Shown here in pieces: positions 55,972 through 64,000 of a DNA stretch of 64,000 bases. The translations under genes and the position numbers were made by a program. Within the stretch, counting starts at the first letter, position 1. Each line of letters starts with the position of its first letter. The stretch covers positions 5,022,001 to 5,086,000 of the forward strand of contig NC_013131.1 in the NCBI RefSeq assembly GCF_000024025.1, in the 5' to 3' direction. Below the pieces are notes generated by a model, which made no database searches, was not told where the DNA came from, and was given only the letters and a program-made list of their open reading frames with translations. Origin of the DNA: Catenulispora acidiphila DSM 44928. Its GTDB lineage: Bacteria; Actinomycetota; Actinomycetes; Streptomycetales; Catenulisporaceae.

Positions 55972-58900
55972 CTACCGCTTCCAGAACGGCGCGCGCCGCG
56001 GCTTGGTCGTCGGCTCCGAATCTGACACTGCCTGCTGCACCGATTCCAGGAACGCGATGGCACTCTGGCGGCGCTTGTCGAGCGGCTTGTCGAACGGCTT
56101 GTCGAGGGCAGTCAGGGTGCTGAGGAGGTCACCGGCATCGGCGGAGCGCGTGGACGACAGGCGCGGGGCAAGCTCGCGCAGCTCCGTGGCGAATTCGGTC
56201 AGCAGCTTCTCCTGGGCCTCGGCGGTGTCGTTCGCGGCGGCCGTGAGGCGGGGGAGCCAGGTCGCCGCGAGGGCGCGGAGTTCGTCCGCGGCGGAGGTGG
56301 ATTCCTTCAAGAAGTCGGGCAGGGCAGCCATGTCGTCCGCCGAGTCGACCGAGATCGCGGGCTCCGCCAGCGGCGGCAGCAACGGCCGCGCCAACGGCTG
56401 GACCGACGGCGGGACCGACGGCATCGGCGCACCGGGAGCCGGCATGGCGCCGCCGTACCCCGGTCCGCCGCCGGGCGCCAACGGCCCGGGCTTCGGCGCG
56501 CCGACGCTCCGCGCACGTACAGACTTGCGCGACACCCGCGCGCCGAAGTCGAGACTCGAGTAATGGGCATCGGCGGCCGGCGCGGGCATCGAAGCACTGA
56601 CCGGCAGAGCACCCCCGAAGTCCGCCGCCCAACCATCAGGCAGATCGACCGGCTGCGTGACCTGCTTGTGAGCGCCGCCCGCGTTCACCACCCGACTGTC
56701 GACCACCACGAAAGCCGTGAACCGCGACAGCACACTGTGCTCAACCGAGGCAGCAACAATCGCCCGCTCGATCTCCGCCTGCCCGCCATAGGTCGAGACA
56801 TACCGATCCTCCAGATCACGAATCCGCCCCCGAGCCCAAAACTGCCCAAGCCCCGCATCCGCAGTCCCAACCCCAGCCACACGGCGACTCCACGCGGACC
56901 CATCGGCCGCCGTGCCGGTGATGACGATGCCGGGGATGGTGTCAGCCGCAGCCGCATCTTCGCCCGAGCCAGCCGCCGCGCCGCCGACCGCAGCCACAGT
57001 CTCGCCAGCCGTCGCCGAGTCGCCGAGCACAGCCGCATTCTCGCCAGCCGTCGCCGAGCTATCGACCGCATCCGCACTCTTGCCAGCCTCTGCCGAGCCG
57101 CCGAGCACAGCCGCAGCCTCGCCAGCCGCCGCGCCCTCGACGGCCGCTGCATTCGTGTCGCTCGCCGCAGAATTGCCGAGTGCGGACGCTCTCCCGCCAG
57201 CCTCCGCCGAGTCGCCGAGCACAGCCGCACTCTTGCCAGCCTCCACCGAGTCGCCGACCGCAGCCGCATTCTCGCCAGCCGCCGCCGAGCCCTCGATCGC
57301 AGCCGTACTCTTGCTGGTCGCCGCCGAGCCCTCGATCGCAGCCGTACTCTTGCTGGTCGCCGCCGAGTCGCTGAGCGCGACCGCGCTCGCGCTAGTTGCC
57401 GCGCTCTCGCCAGCCGCCGCATTCTTGTCGCTCGCAGTCGCGCCGAGCGCGACCATCTTCCCGCCGAGTCGCCCGGCTACCACCAGCGGTGCTCCGGCGA
57501 AGAGGTCTGGCAGTCGGGTCGGCGTGACCGAGTTCTGCTCTAGCTCGAGGCCGCCGACTCCGGTCAGGTGGAGGCCGGTCACGAGGGGGGTGGCGATGCG
57601 GTGGTGAATGGCGTCCATGGCGTCGTCGAGGCGGTCTTCGGATTCGACGAGTTCGCAGTGGCCGCCGCCGAGGGTGGATAGGCGCTGGAGGAAGGCGGCG
57701 TTCACGGCGGTGTCGATGCCGACTGTGTGGACGCGGATGTGGGTCAGTTTGGGGCTGAGGGTGGTGAGGAGGCGGTCCTCGTTGCCTACTTGGCCGTCGG
57801 TGATGAGGATCAGGACTCTGTCGCGGTCGGGGTTGTCGTCGGACAGGAGGGTGGCGGCTCGGCGGAGGGGTGGTTCCATCTCGGTGCCGCCGCGGGCGTC
57901 GACGGTTGCCAGGTGCTGGACGGCGCGGAAGCGGTGGCGGTCGGTTGCTTCGGACAGGCCGGTGGGGAGGCCGTCGGGGGTTTCCATCTGGTCGTCGAAG
58001 GTCAGGACGGCGAAGCGGTCTTCGGCGGTCAGGGTGTCGACGATGCGGGCTGCGGCGCGGCGGGCGGCGGTCATCTTCCAGCCGCCCATGCTGCCGGAGC
58101 GGTCCAGGATCAGCGCGACGTCACGCGGGCGGGTGGCGCCGGTCGGTTCCGGGGGCAGGACGGTCAGCAGGAATGTGCCGATGTCAGTGGGCGTCGCTTT
58201 CGCGGATTCCTTCGCGACCTCGTTCGCGGACTCGCTGTCCCATGCGACGGCCAAGGATGTCGCCGCGCCCGAACCGCCGTACCCCAAGCGCAGCACGAAG
58301 TCCCGGTCGGCGCGCGCCCCGGGGTTCAGCCGCACCAGATATCGAGAGCCCTCCGACTCCTCCACGCTCACCCCGTGCAGGCTCGACGTCAGCCCGGCCA
58401 GCGGCAGCCCCACCGGGTCGACCGCCACTTCGATCGACAGCCGGACCGGGTTCGGGAACCCGGGCAGCAGGATCGGTGGGCTGATGCGCGAGGCATCGGG
58501 TACCTGGTCGGTGTCCGACGCCGTGCCGCTGCCCACCTGCTCCCCGGGCAGGTCGGCGCCGGGGATGTAGCGCGGCGCGACGACCAAGGGGAACCGGAAC
58601 GTGGCCTGTCCGTCCTCATACGGCAGGCGCCCCGACAGCGACGTACGGATCACCACGCGCTCGCCGGGCATGATGTTGCCGACCCGCAGCGTGAAGACGC
58701 CCGGGCGCTCCTCCTCGGCGATCGAGGCGCGCTGGCCCGCGGAGATCGCCGCGTCGTAGTCGGCGCGCGCCGCCTCCCGCTCCTTGATGACGCCCTCGAT
58801 CACGCGGTCCGCGGCCTCCATGCGCAGCCGCGTCACCGCGGCGCGGTCCGGCAGCGGGAAGATGTACGTCGCCTCCAGCGGCACGTCGTACGGATTGCGG

Positions 58901-59073
58901 AAGCCCTGCGCCAGCTCGGTGCGCACGGCCAGCCCCGCCACCGCCGAGCGCACCTCGATCAGCTCCAGCGGCAGGTTCCCGCGCTCGGTCCGCAGCGCCC
59001 CGAGGCCGCCGTCCGGCTCCGGGCGCGGCGCTTCCTCGACGACGTCGACGACACCGGTTTGAACAACAGTCAT
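55972..59073 (-). CDS. VIT + von Willebrand A domain protein with an inserted 13-residue repeat array
   Basis: A 1,033-residue protein without a signal peptide. Residues about 25-155 form the VIT domain (LAVRTELAQGFRNPYDVPLEATYIFPLPDRAAV, ERPGVFTLRVGNIMPGERVVI). The VWA domain at about 317-480 has an intact MIDAS: DRSGSM (Asp324, Ser326, Ser328), a Thr in GGTEMEPPL and ITDGQVGNED. At about 540-709 an Ala/Gly/Ser-rich array of 13-residue repeats interrupts a beta domain whose halves (APLVVAGRLGGKMVALGA and GIVITGTAADGSAWSRRV) flank it. The C-terminal third is Pro-rich, then helical. AGGGGGA precedes ATG. Downstream of the MerR gene by 30 bp, so one operon. Function unknown; VIT/VWA proteins mediate metal-dependent protein contacts. 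Confidence 0.9.
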   Translation of the reverse strand: MTVVQTGVVDVVEEAPRPEPDGGLGALRTERGNLPLELIEVRSAVAGLAVRTELAQGFRNPYDVPLEATYIFPLPDRAAVTRLRMEAADRVIEGVIKEREAARADYDAAISAGQRASIAEEERPGVFTLRVGNIMPGERVVIRTSLSGRLPYEDGQATFRFPLVVAPRYIPGADLPGEQVGSGTASDTDQVPDASRISPPILLPGFPNPVRLSIEVAVDPVGLPLAGLTSSLHGVSVEESEGSRYLVRLNPGARADRDFVLRLGYGGSGAATSLAVAWDSESANEVAKESAKATPTDIGTFLLTVLPPEPTGATRPRDVALILDRSGSMGGWKMTAARRAAARIVDTLTAEDRFAVLTFDDQMETPDGLPTGLSEATDRHRFRAVQHLATVDARGGTEMEPPLRRAATLLSDDNPDRDRVLILITDGQVGNEDRLLTTLSPKLTHIRVHTVGIDTAVNAAFLQRLSTLGGGHCELVESEDRLDDAMDAIHHRIATPLVTGLHLTGVGGLELEQNSVTPTRLPDLFAGAPLVVAGRLGGKMVALGATASDKNAAAGESAATSASAVALSDSAATSKSTAAIEGSAATSKSTAAIEGSAAAGENAAAVGDSVEAGKSAAVLGDSAEAGGRASALGNSAASDTNAAAVEGAAAGEAAAVLGGSAEAGKSADAVDSSATAGENAAVLGDSATAGETVAAVGGAAAGSGEDAAAADTIPGIVITGTAADGSAWSRRVAGVGTADAGLGQFWARGRIRDLEDRYVSTYGGQAEIERAIVAASVEHSVLSRFTAFVVVDSRVVNAGGAHKQVTQPVDLPDGWAADFGGALPVSASMPAPAADAHYSSLDFGARVSRKSVRARSVGAPKPGPLAPGGGPGYGGAMPAPGAPMPSVPPSVQPLARPLLPPLAEPAISVDSADDMAALPDFLKESTSAADELRALAATWLPRLTAAANDTAEAQEKLLTEFATELRELAPRLSSTRSADAGDLLSTLTALDKPFDKPLDKRRQSAIAFLESVQQAVSDSEPTTKPRRAPFWKR
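56945..57455. repeat. 39-bp intragenic tandem repeat array
   Basis: About 12-13 degenerate 39-bp units encode a 13-residue pattern close to AAVLGDSAEAGKS within the VIT/VWA gene. Two adjacent units (57281-57319 and 57320-57358) are identical over all 39 bp, so the array has expanded recently. Copies differ mainly at codons 6-13. Confidence 0.88.
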
Positions 59074-59103
59074 GGGTCGTTCCCCCTCGTAATAGTGCGG
59101 ATC

Positions 59104-59844
59104 TCAGGTCTCGGACAGGCCGAGGCGCTCCAGCAGGTCCAGCAGCGGCCGCGACGCTTCGGCGATCGCGGCCCGGGCGGCGGCGTCCGGCACACGGCCG
59201 GGCGGCAGGAGCAGGGTGACGTCGGGCGCCAGGCGAATGCCGTGGACGGGCACTGCGATGTCGGAGACGGCGTCGGTGGTAATGGGTGCTGCGGTGATAG
59301 GTGCAGCGGTGATGGGTTCGGCAGGTGAGGCGGGTGCGGCGGATCTGGCGAGCGCGTCGTGGTCGGCGAGCGCGCTCGCTGCGGGTTCCTCGTCAGCAGG
59401 AGTCGATGCCACCGGCGCCACCCAGAACCGCGCCCGGGTCTGCGCCTTCGGCTCGGGCTTGCGCTCAGGCTCGCCCGCGTCCTGCGTCCCCTCGACCCGA
59501 GTGATCAGCTCCTCCAGGTCGGCGGGCAGCAGGGCGATCTCCTCGATCGCGCTCTCGTCCGCGCCGAGCAGCCGCTCCTGCACCGCCGCGACGGTCAGTC
59601 CGTCGGCCTGCAGCCGCTTGATGGCGACCAGCTGGGCCAGGTGCGAGCGGCCGTACAGCGCGGTGCGGCCGCGCATCGCCGCCGGGCGGCCGAGCAGGCC
59701 GATGGAGGTGTACCAGCGGATGGTCCGCACGTCGGGCACCTCCCTGATCCGGCCGTTGGGTTGGGTCGGTGCCCCGGCCGCCAACGCCGCCGCGGCCAGC
59801 CGCGCGAGCCGGTCGATGGTCCATGCCGCCGAGTCACCGTTCAC
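59104..59844 (-). CDS. MerR family transcriptional regulator
   Basis: A 246-residue regulator with an N-terminal MerR winged helix (TIDRLARLAAAALAA..., DVRTIRWYTSIGLLGRPAAMRGRTALYGRSHLAQLVAIKRLQADGLTVAAVQERLLGADE). The C-terminal part is Ala/Pro-rich with a hydrophobic end (ALARSAAPASPAEPITAAPITAAPITTDAVSDIAVPVHGIRLAPDVTLLLPPG). It has no cysteine cluster typical of metal sensors. The GTG at 59844 is chosen: an upstream TTG in frame is the first base of the promoter palindrome. It leads the operon with the VIT/VWA gene and probably regulates itself through the palindrome directly upstream. Confidence 0.87.
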   Translation of the reverse strand: MNGDSAAWTIDRLARLAAAALAAGAPTQPNGRIREVPDVRTIRWYTSIGLLGRPAAMRGRTALYGRSHLAQLVAIKRLQADGLTVAAVQERLLGADESAIEEIALLPADLEELITRVEGTQDAGEPERKPEPKAQTRARFWVAPVASTPADEEPAASALADHDALARSAAPASPAEPITAAPITAAPITTDAVSDIAVPVHGIRLAPDVTLLLPPGRVPDAAARAAIAEASRPLLDLLERLGLSET

Positions 59845-59855
59845 GGGACTGATGA

Positions 59856-59879
59856 TGACACTGTCATATGACAGTGTCA
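59856..59879. promoter_or_regulatory. perfect 24-bp palindromic operator/promoter of the MerR gene
   Basis: TGACACTGTCAT and ATGACAGTGTCA meet as an exact 24-bp palindrome. On the minus strand it supplies the -35 box TTGACA (59875-59880); a 17-bp spacer leads to CATCAT, 7 nt before the GTG start, suggesting a leaderless transcript with the regulator bound between or over the promoter boxes. The same site lies about 70 bp upstream of the divergent carboxypeptidase gene. Confidence 0.75.
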
Positions 59880-59950
59880 ACGTCGCTGACGTGTCCTGCC
59901 GATGTGTTCAGCCGACGTGTTCAAGCCGATGTGTTCAAGAGGGGGCGCCG

Positions 59951-61210
59951 TTGATCGCGCACCAGGGCGCTGATACGGTCCCGCATGTGGCAGTGAGCCC
60001 CCGGTTCCGTGCGCCCGTGCTGCTCGCCGCCGTCGTCGCGGCGTTGGCGGTGGGCGTCGTCGAGATGCCGGGATCCCGGGCGGCGAGCGTCGGCTCCGCG
60101 CCGAGCGTGGACGTCGCCTCCTATGTCGTCGCCGACTACGCCACCGGCCAGATCCTCGCCGAGCAGAGCCCGCACCGCGAGCTGTACCCGGCCAGCACCC
60201 TTAAGGTCCTGACGGCCGACACCCTCATCCCGCGCCTGGACCCGGCGCGCACCGTCACCCCGAAGGCCGCCGACTTCGCCGCCGAGCCCGACGGCAGCGT
60301 GGTCGGCATGACCGCGGGCGTCACCTACTCCATCGCCGACCTGTGGCGCGCGACGTTCGTGGAGTCCGCCAACGACGCCGTCGCCGAACTCGCGCACCTG
60401 TCCGGCGGTCTCAGCGCCACGGTCGCGGCGATGCGCCAGGAGGCCAGGAGCCTGGGCGCCCACGACACCACGGTCCTCGACGCCGACGGCTACGACCAGG
60501 ACGGCCAGCTCACCAGCGCCTACGACCTGGCGATCTTCGCCCGCGCGGGCCTGCGCCTGCCGGCCTTCCGCGCCTACTGCGACCTGAAGCAGACCACGTT
60601 CCCCGGCCCGAAGGGCACGACGCTCACCCTCGTCGGCCACGACCCGATGATCAAGAGCTACCCGGGCATGATCGGCATCAAGGGCGGCCTGACCACCAAG
60701 GCCGGCCACACCTACGTCGGCGCCGCGACCCGCGACGGCCACACCGTCATCGAGACCCTGATGCTCGGCGGCACAGACGTCTTCGACCAGGCGGCGCGCC
60801 TGATGGACTGGGGATTGCAGGCCGACGGGAAAGTCAAGCCGGACGGAATGCTGCCTGGCGGGTCCAAGCCTTCCGCGGCTCCGCCGCCCACGCCTACGCC
60901 TTCTCCCAAGCCGACGCCGACCCCAACTCCGACCCCTGTGCCGACTCCCATCCCGACACCTCCGTGGACATCGACTCGGGCACCCCTCCGCGCCATCACG
61001 CCGCAGCCAGGATCGCAGCAGGCGGTGACACTGGCATTCAGCGTCACGGACGCCGGCGGCTACTCGCCCTTGCCATCGCGCAGATCGCAGGCCACTGCCT
61101 CCCCCTGGTCAGGAGCGGCGTGGATGGGCACCGCCGCGGCCGTGGCGGCGCTCGCCGTGCCGCTGGGCGCACACAGCGCGCACCGCACACGCCGCGGTCG
61201 CAGGCGCTAG
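59951..61210 (+). CDS. membrane-anchored D,D-carboxypeptidase-like serine hydrolase (S11)
   Basis: A 419-residue penicillin-binding-protein-type enzyme acting on peptidoglycan stem peptides outside the membrane. An N-terminal hydrophobic segment (about 21-38) exports it. Active-site motifs are SxxK in YPASTLKVL (Ser82-Lys85), SxN in ESANDAVAEL (Ser139-Asn141), and GIKGGLTTKAGHTY, where the usual KTG reads Lys244-Gly-Gly. A Pro/Thr-rich linker (PTPTPSPKPTPTPTPTP region) and a C-terminal hydrophobic segment with an Arg-rich tail (WMGTAAAVAALAVPLGAH...RRGRRR) suggest anchoring at both ends or after processing. TTG at 59951 is chosen for AGAGGGGG 5 nt before it; GTG at 59987 is the alternative. 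Confidence 0.85.
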   Translation: MIAHQGADTVPHVAVSPRFRAPVLLAAVVAALAVGVVEMPGSRAASVGSAPSVDVASYVVADYATGQILAEQSPHRELYPASTLKVLTADTLIPRLDPARTVTPKAADFAAEPDGSVVGMTAGVTYSIADLWRATFVESANDAVAELAHLSGGLSATVAAMRQEARSLGAHDTTVLDADGYDQDGQLTSAYDLAIFARAGLRLPAFRAYCDLKQTTFPGPKGTTLTLVGHDPMIKSYPGMIGIKGGLTTKAGHTYVGAATRDGHTVIETLMLGGTDVFDQAARLMDWGLQADGKVKPDGMLPGGSKPSAAPPPTPTPSPKPTPTPTPTPVPTPIPTPPWTSTRAPLRAITPQPGSQQAVTLAFSVTDAGGYSPLPSRRSQATASPWSGAAWMGTAAAVAALAVPLGAHSAHRTRRGRRR

Positions 61211-61367
61211 GGACCCCGACCCCGCGAAGATCAGTGCTCTGACCACCGAGTTCCTGCGCGTCATGAGCCTGCTCCCGGTGGTCCTGAGACGCGGCGAGCA
61301 TGTCGTCGGCGTCTCTGGTGCGGGACTGTTGCGCGGGCTGCTCAGGCTCAGGCTGAGCCGAAGCAAA

Positions 61368-61397
61368 CGGCGCCCGGTCCCGAAGGACCGGGCGCCG
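61368..61397 (-). terminator. hairpin terminator of the Ser/Thr kinase gene
   Basis: A perfect 13-bp stem (CGGCGCCCGGTCC / GGACCGGGCGCCG) with a CGAA tetraloop; on the leftward transcript it is followed by TTTGCTT. It lies between the convergent carboxypeptidase and kinase genes. The rest of 61211-61434 shows nothing I can support. Confidence 0.75.
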
Positions 61398-61434
61398 CTC
61401 GGCGCCGGAGCCCGCCCGAAGCGGACGCGGCCGC

Positions 61435-63897
61435 CTACTGCCCGTTCGCGTTGAACCCTATGATGGCCTCACCGGCGGTGTAGTACACCTTGCCGCCGCC
61501 GGCCGTCAGCGTGGACACGTCCTGGCCGCTGAGCAGCGCGTTGGAGTAGGACCAGTTGCACTTGCCGGTCTTGGCGTCGACCGCGTACAGCGCCTTCTTG
61601 TAGTCGGTGACGTAGAGCTGGCCGTCGCCGACGGCGAACGCGCCGTCGATCTCGAACTGGTCGGAGTCCGGCAGCGAGGACTGCCACAAAAGCTTGCCGT
61701 TGCTGGCGTCCGCGGCGACCAGCAGGCCGTCGGCGGTGACGTAGACCCGGCCGCTGTTGTCGGTGAAGGGGTGGTTCGCCAGGCTCACGCCGGTGTCGAT
61801 GCTGCCGAGCTGGGTCGCCCAGACCACCTTGCCGGTGGCCGGGTCCAGCGCGGTGAGCTTGTCGCCGCCGGTCATCAGCAGGTTGTTGGTGTAGGCGAAG
61901 GGGTCCGAGCCCGCGCCGCCCATGACCGCGCTCTTCTGCGAGACCTGCCAGACCTTGTTGCCGGTGGTGACGTCCAGACAGGTGATCGTCGCGTCGGTGT
62001 CGGCGGTGGCCGAGTCGTGGGCGGTGAAGATGTACTTGCCCGACGGCGGCACGTGGATGGCGCCGATGTCGTTGGTGTTCTGCTTCCACACGACCTTGTG
62101 CGTGGTCTTGTCGACCGCGTACAGCCCGTCGCCCTGCACGTTGACGTTGGCCGAGACGATCACCAGGTTGCCGATGACGCCGGCCGCGCCCTGCAGCTGC
62201 CAGTTGCGGTCGACCTGCGGGACCTGCCACAGGATCTTGCCGGTCGGGACGTCGATCGCGAACAGCGGGTCGCCGCCGGTGTTGTCCAGACCGGTGGTGT
62301 ACAGCGTGGTGCCGTTCGGGTCCATCGCGGTCAGGATGCCGATCGTGCCGCTGCCGCACTCGATGTCCGGCCATTTGGTCTGGCCCTGGCTGTTCAGACC
62401 GTGCAGTTTCTGGCTGCCTTCGAGCACCAGCACGTTGTTGGCCAGCGCGCTGCCGTAGACCTGGTCGGTGGTGGTCTGCTGGAAGGCCGGTTTCCCCTGC
62501 GGCGCCCCGCCCAGCTTCTGCGAACCGGGAGTGTTCGGGTCCTGCACCGAGGGGTTGCTGGTCGGGGTGGTCCCGCCGGTGGTGGACGGGGCGCTGCTGG
62601 TGTCCGCCGAGGTGGACGGGCCGCTGCTGGTGGGTCCGCCGGTCGTGCCTCCGGTCGCGCCGCCGGTGGTGGTGGCCTGCTTGTCGCTGGAACCGCCGGA
62701 CAGGGCTATCGCCGCGCCGCCGCCGCCGAGGACGACCACGCCGCCGCCGATGATCCCGAACAGGGCGCGGCGGCTCATCTTGCCGGCGCTGTTCGGGTTC
62801 TGCTGCTGGTACTGCATCTGCTGCTGCGGACCGCTGTTCGGGCCGGGACCACCGTAGGGACCCACGCCGACCATGCCGCTCTGCGCGGTCTGGGCGTAGG
62901 CCGGGGTGTTGCTGTTGCCGTACGGGGGAGTGCCGCCGCCGCCCTGGTAGCCGGACTGCTGGTTGTATTCGTTTCCGGTGTTGCCCACGTGCGCGGACGG
63001 ACCGGAGTTGATGCCCATGTGGGTCATGACGCTGCTCGCCTGCACGATCGCGTCGGTGTAGTGCGGGGGCAGCCAGCCGCCGGTGGTCGGCGCCGGGGCG
63101 TTGGCGTCCAGGTACTCCAGAATCTGCTGGGTGGTGGGCCGGCGCGCCGGCTCCTTGTGCAGACAGGCGGCGATCATGTCGCGCAGCGAGTCCGGCACCC
63201 CGGTGATGTCCGGCTCCTGGCTCACCACGCGGTACAGCAGCGCCGGCGTCGGCCCGTCCCCGAACGGGCTGCGCGCGGTCGCGGCGTACACCAGGGTGGC
63301 GCCCAGGGAGAACATGTCGGTCTCCGGACCCACGCGCACCCCCGAGGCCTGCTCCGGCGACATGAAGCCCGGCGAGCCCATCACGGTCCCGGCGGTGGTC
63401 AGCGCGGTGCCCTCGGTGGCGCGGGTGATGCCGAAGTCGATGACGTACGGGCCGTCCAGGGCCAGCAGCACGTTCGCGGGCTTGAGGTCCCGGTGGATGA
63501 TCCCGGCGCGGTGCACCGCGGTGATCGCCTCGGCCAGGCCGGCGGTCAGGGTGCGCAAAGCGGGCTCGGGCAGCGCCCCGAAGCGGCTGACGGCGTCCCC
63601 CAAGGAGATGCCGGCGATGAACGCGGTGGCGAACCAGGGCACGGACGCTTCGGTGTCGGAGTCCACGACCGCAGCGGTGAAGGCACCGGAGACGGACTTG
63701 GCGGCCTCGATCTCGTTGCGGAACCGCTGGCGGAACTGCGAGTCGTCGGCCAGTTCGGGCCGCACCGCCTTGACCGCCACCGTCCGGCCGCCGGTGGAGC
63801 GGCCGAGGTAGACCTTGCCCATGCCGCCGCTGCCGAGCACGCCGAGAATGGCATATGGGCCGATGCGTGTCGGATCCCCCGCTTCCAGCGGTTGCAT
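61435..63897 (-). CDS. transmembrane Ser/Thr protein kinase with extracytoplasmic PQQ-type beta-propeller
   Basis: An 820-residue receptor-like kinase. Residues about 11-270 form a Hanks-type kinase: VLGSGGMGKVYLGRSTGGRTVAVKAV (Lys43), IIHRDLKPANVLL, VIDFGITRATEG, MGSPGFMSPEQASG. A Gly/Gln/Asn/Pro-rich linker leads to one membrane segment (about 375-400, LFGIIGGGVVVLGGGGAAIAL) and a Thr/Ser/Gly-rich stalk. The C-terminal sensor (about 450-820) is a PQQ-like propeller with recurring W-motif blades such as ILWQVPQV, KVVWKQNTND, KVWQVSQK, KVVWATQLGS and KLLWQSSLPD. The overall design resembles PknD-type receptors. ATG with GGGGG upstream. Ligand and substrates are unknown. Confidence 0.93.
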   Translation of the reverse strand: MQPLEAGDPTRIGPYAILGVLGSGGMGKVYLGRSTGGRTVAVKAVRPELADDSQFRQRFRNEIEAAKSVSGAFTAAVVDSDTEASVPWFATAFIAGISLGDAVSRFGALPEPALRTLTAGLAEAITAVHRAGIIHRDLKPANVLLALDGPYVIDFGITRATEGTALTTAGTVMGSPGFMSPEQASGVRVGPETDMFSLGATLVYAATARSPFGDGPTPALLYRVVSQEPDITGVPDSLRDMIAACLHKEPARRPTTQQILEYLDANAPAPTTGGWLPPHYTDAIVQASSVMTHMGINSGPSAHVGNTGNEYNQQSGYQGGGGTPPYGNSNTPAYAQTAQSGMVGVGPYGGPGPNSGPQQQMQYQQQNPNSAGKMSRRALFGIIGGGVVVLGGGGAAIALSGGSSDKQATTTGGATGGTTGGPTSSGPSTSADTSSAPSTTGGTTPTSNPSVQDPNTPGSQKLGGAPQGKPAFQQTTTDQVYGSALANNVLVLEGSQKLHGLNSQGQTKWPDIECGSGTIGILTAMDPNGTTLYTTGLDNTGGDPLFAIDVPTGKILWQVPQVDRNWQLQGAAGVIGNLVIVSANVNVQGDGLYAVDKTTHKVVWKQNTNDIGAIHVPPSGKYIFTAHDSATADTDATITCLDVTTGNKVWQVSQKSAVMGGAGSDPFAYTNNLLMTGGDKLTALDPATGKVVWATQLGSIDTGVSLANHPFTDNSGRVYVTADGLLVAADASNGKLLWQSSLPDSDQFEIDGAFAVGDGQLYVTDYKKALYAVDAKTGKCNWSYSNALLSGQDVSTLTAGGGKVYYTAGEAIIGFNANGQ

Positions 63898-64000
63898 TCG
63901 CTGACCCCCATCAAGATCTCGTTATCGTTTGCCCGAGCCGGACAGCAGGATAGGCCGTCCGCCTGGAAGGATTCACCCCAGCCCCCGCAGTGAACCGTAG
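63898..64000. other. start of the region upstream of the kinase gene
   Basis: The last 103 bp hold the kinase ribosome binding site (GGGGGT on the minus strand) and presumably its promoter. No further feature can be supported before the window ends. Confidence 0.3.

Noticed and set aside
56945-57455. Possible CRISPR array
   Set aside because: Units are contiguous 39-bp coding repeats without unique spacers, and no cas genes are nearby.
56563-57607. Overlapping long open frames in several phases across the VIT/VWA repeat region
   Set aside because: The 39-bp repeat (multiple of three) keeps other phases free of stops; only the minus-strand VIT/VWA frame has domain support.

Overview
The window is about 70% GC with strong third-position GC, GTG starts and many overlapping stop/start codons. 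It carries actinobacterial gene types: a LanM lanthipeptide synthetase, a PknD-like PQQ kinase, a FurA-KatG pair, a septum-formation family protein and several TetR/LacI regulators. This points to a filamentous actinomycete of the Streptomyces/Catenulispora/Actinospica kind. The species cannot be named from the sequence alone, and I see no tRNA, rRNA, CRISPR or prophage.

Layout. 1-2.4 kb: the end of a GH35 beta-galactosidase, a small secreted protein and a secreted Endo H-like GH18. 2.5-7.2 kb: a TetR regulator, a DUF1445 hydro-lyase, a DHA2 drug exporter fused to three Ig-like modules, and an NTF2-fold protein. 7.5-12.7 kb: a giant secreted phosphodiester-glycosidase/phosphoesterase followed by a Tat-exported GHL10 hydrolase. 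13.2-22.1 kb: a translationally coupled acyl-CoA operon (TIGR03084, AtuA, acyl-CoA dehydrogenase, carboxylase beta, biotin carboxylase/BCCP, enoyl-CoA hydratase, TetR) that resembles atu/liu pathways for branched or terpenoid acyl-CoA breakdown. 22.1-27.2 kb: a septum-formation-type membrane protein, a LacI regulator with its own candidate operator, and a secreted GH27 alpha-galactosidase.

27.4-33.6 kb is the most distinctive accessory locus, a class II lanthipeptide cluster: a tiny four-cysteine precursor gene with its own promoter and a strong ribosome binding site, LanM directly behind it, a convergent ABC exporter with an unusual Walker A, and a divergent unknown protein. Next comes a secreted SGNH hydrolase that shares a repeated domain with the alpha-galactosidase. 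A 261-bp internally deleted IS481-type element is inserted exactly at the stop codon of an 1,830-residue single-chain biotin carboxylase/carboxyltransferase.

42.2-45.7 kb: a split-Ada alkylation-repair operon (Ogt, 2OG oxygenase, Ada zinc domain), an APS kinase, an NAD(P)-binding epimerase-like protein and a GNAT. 45.8-48.6 kb: KatG with FurA and a candidate Fur operator. 48.7-53.9 kb: a NarL-type two-component system divergent from a MacB/FtsX-like ABC transporter. 54.2-64 kb: a GMC oxidoreductase, a VIT/VWA protein containing a 13-residue repeat array (with an exact 39-bp tandem duplication) paired with a MerR regulator that has a perfect 24-bp palindrome at its promoter, a membrane-anchored D,D-carboxypeptidase with a variant KTG box, and a transmembrane Ser/Thr kinase with a PQQ propeller.

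Overall this is a mosaic typical of an actinomycete chromosome arm: secreted polysaccharide and cell-wall hydrolases with their regulators, CoA-ester catabolism, oxidative and alkylation defence, and one ribosomal-peptide cluster.
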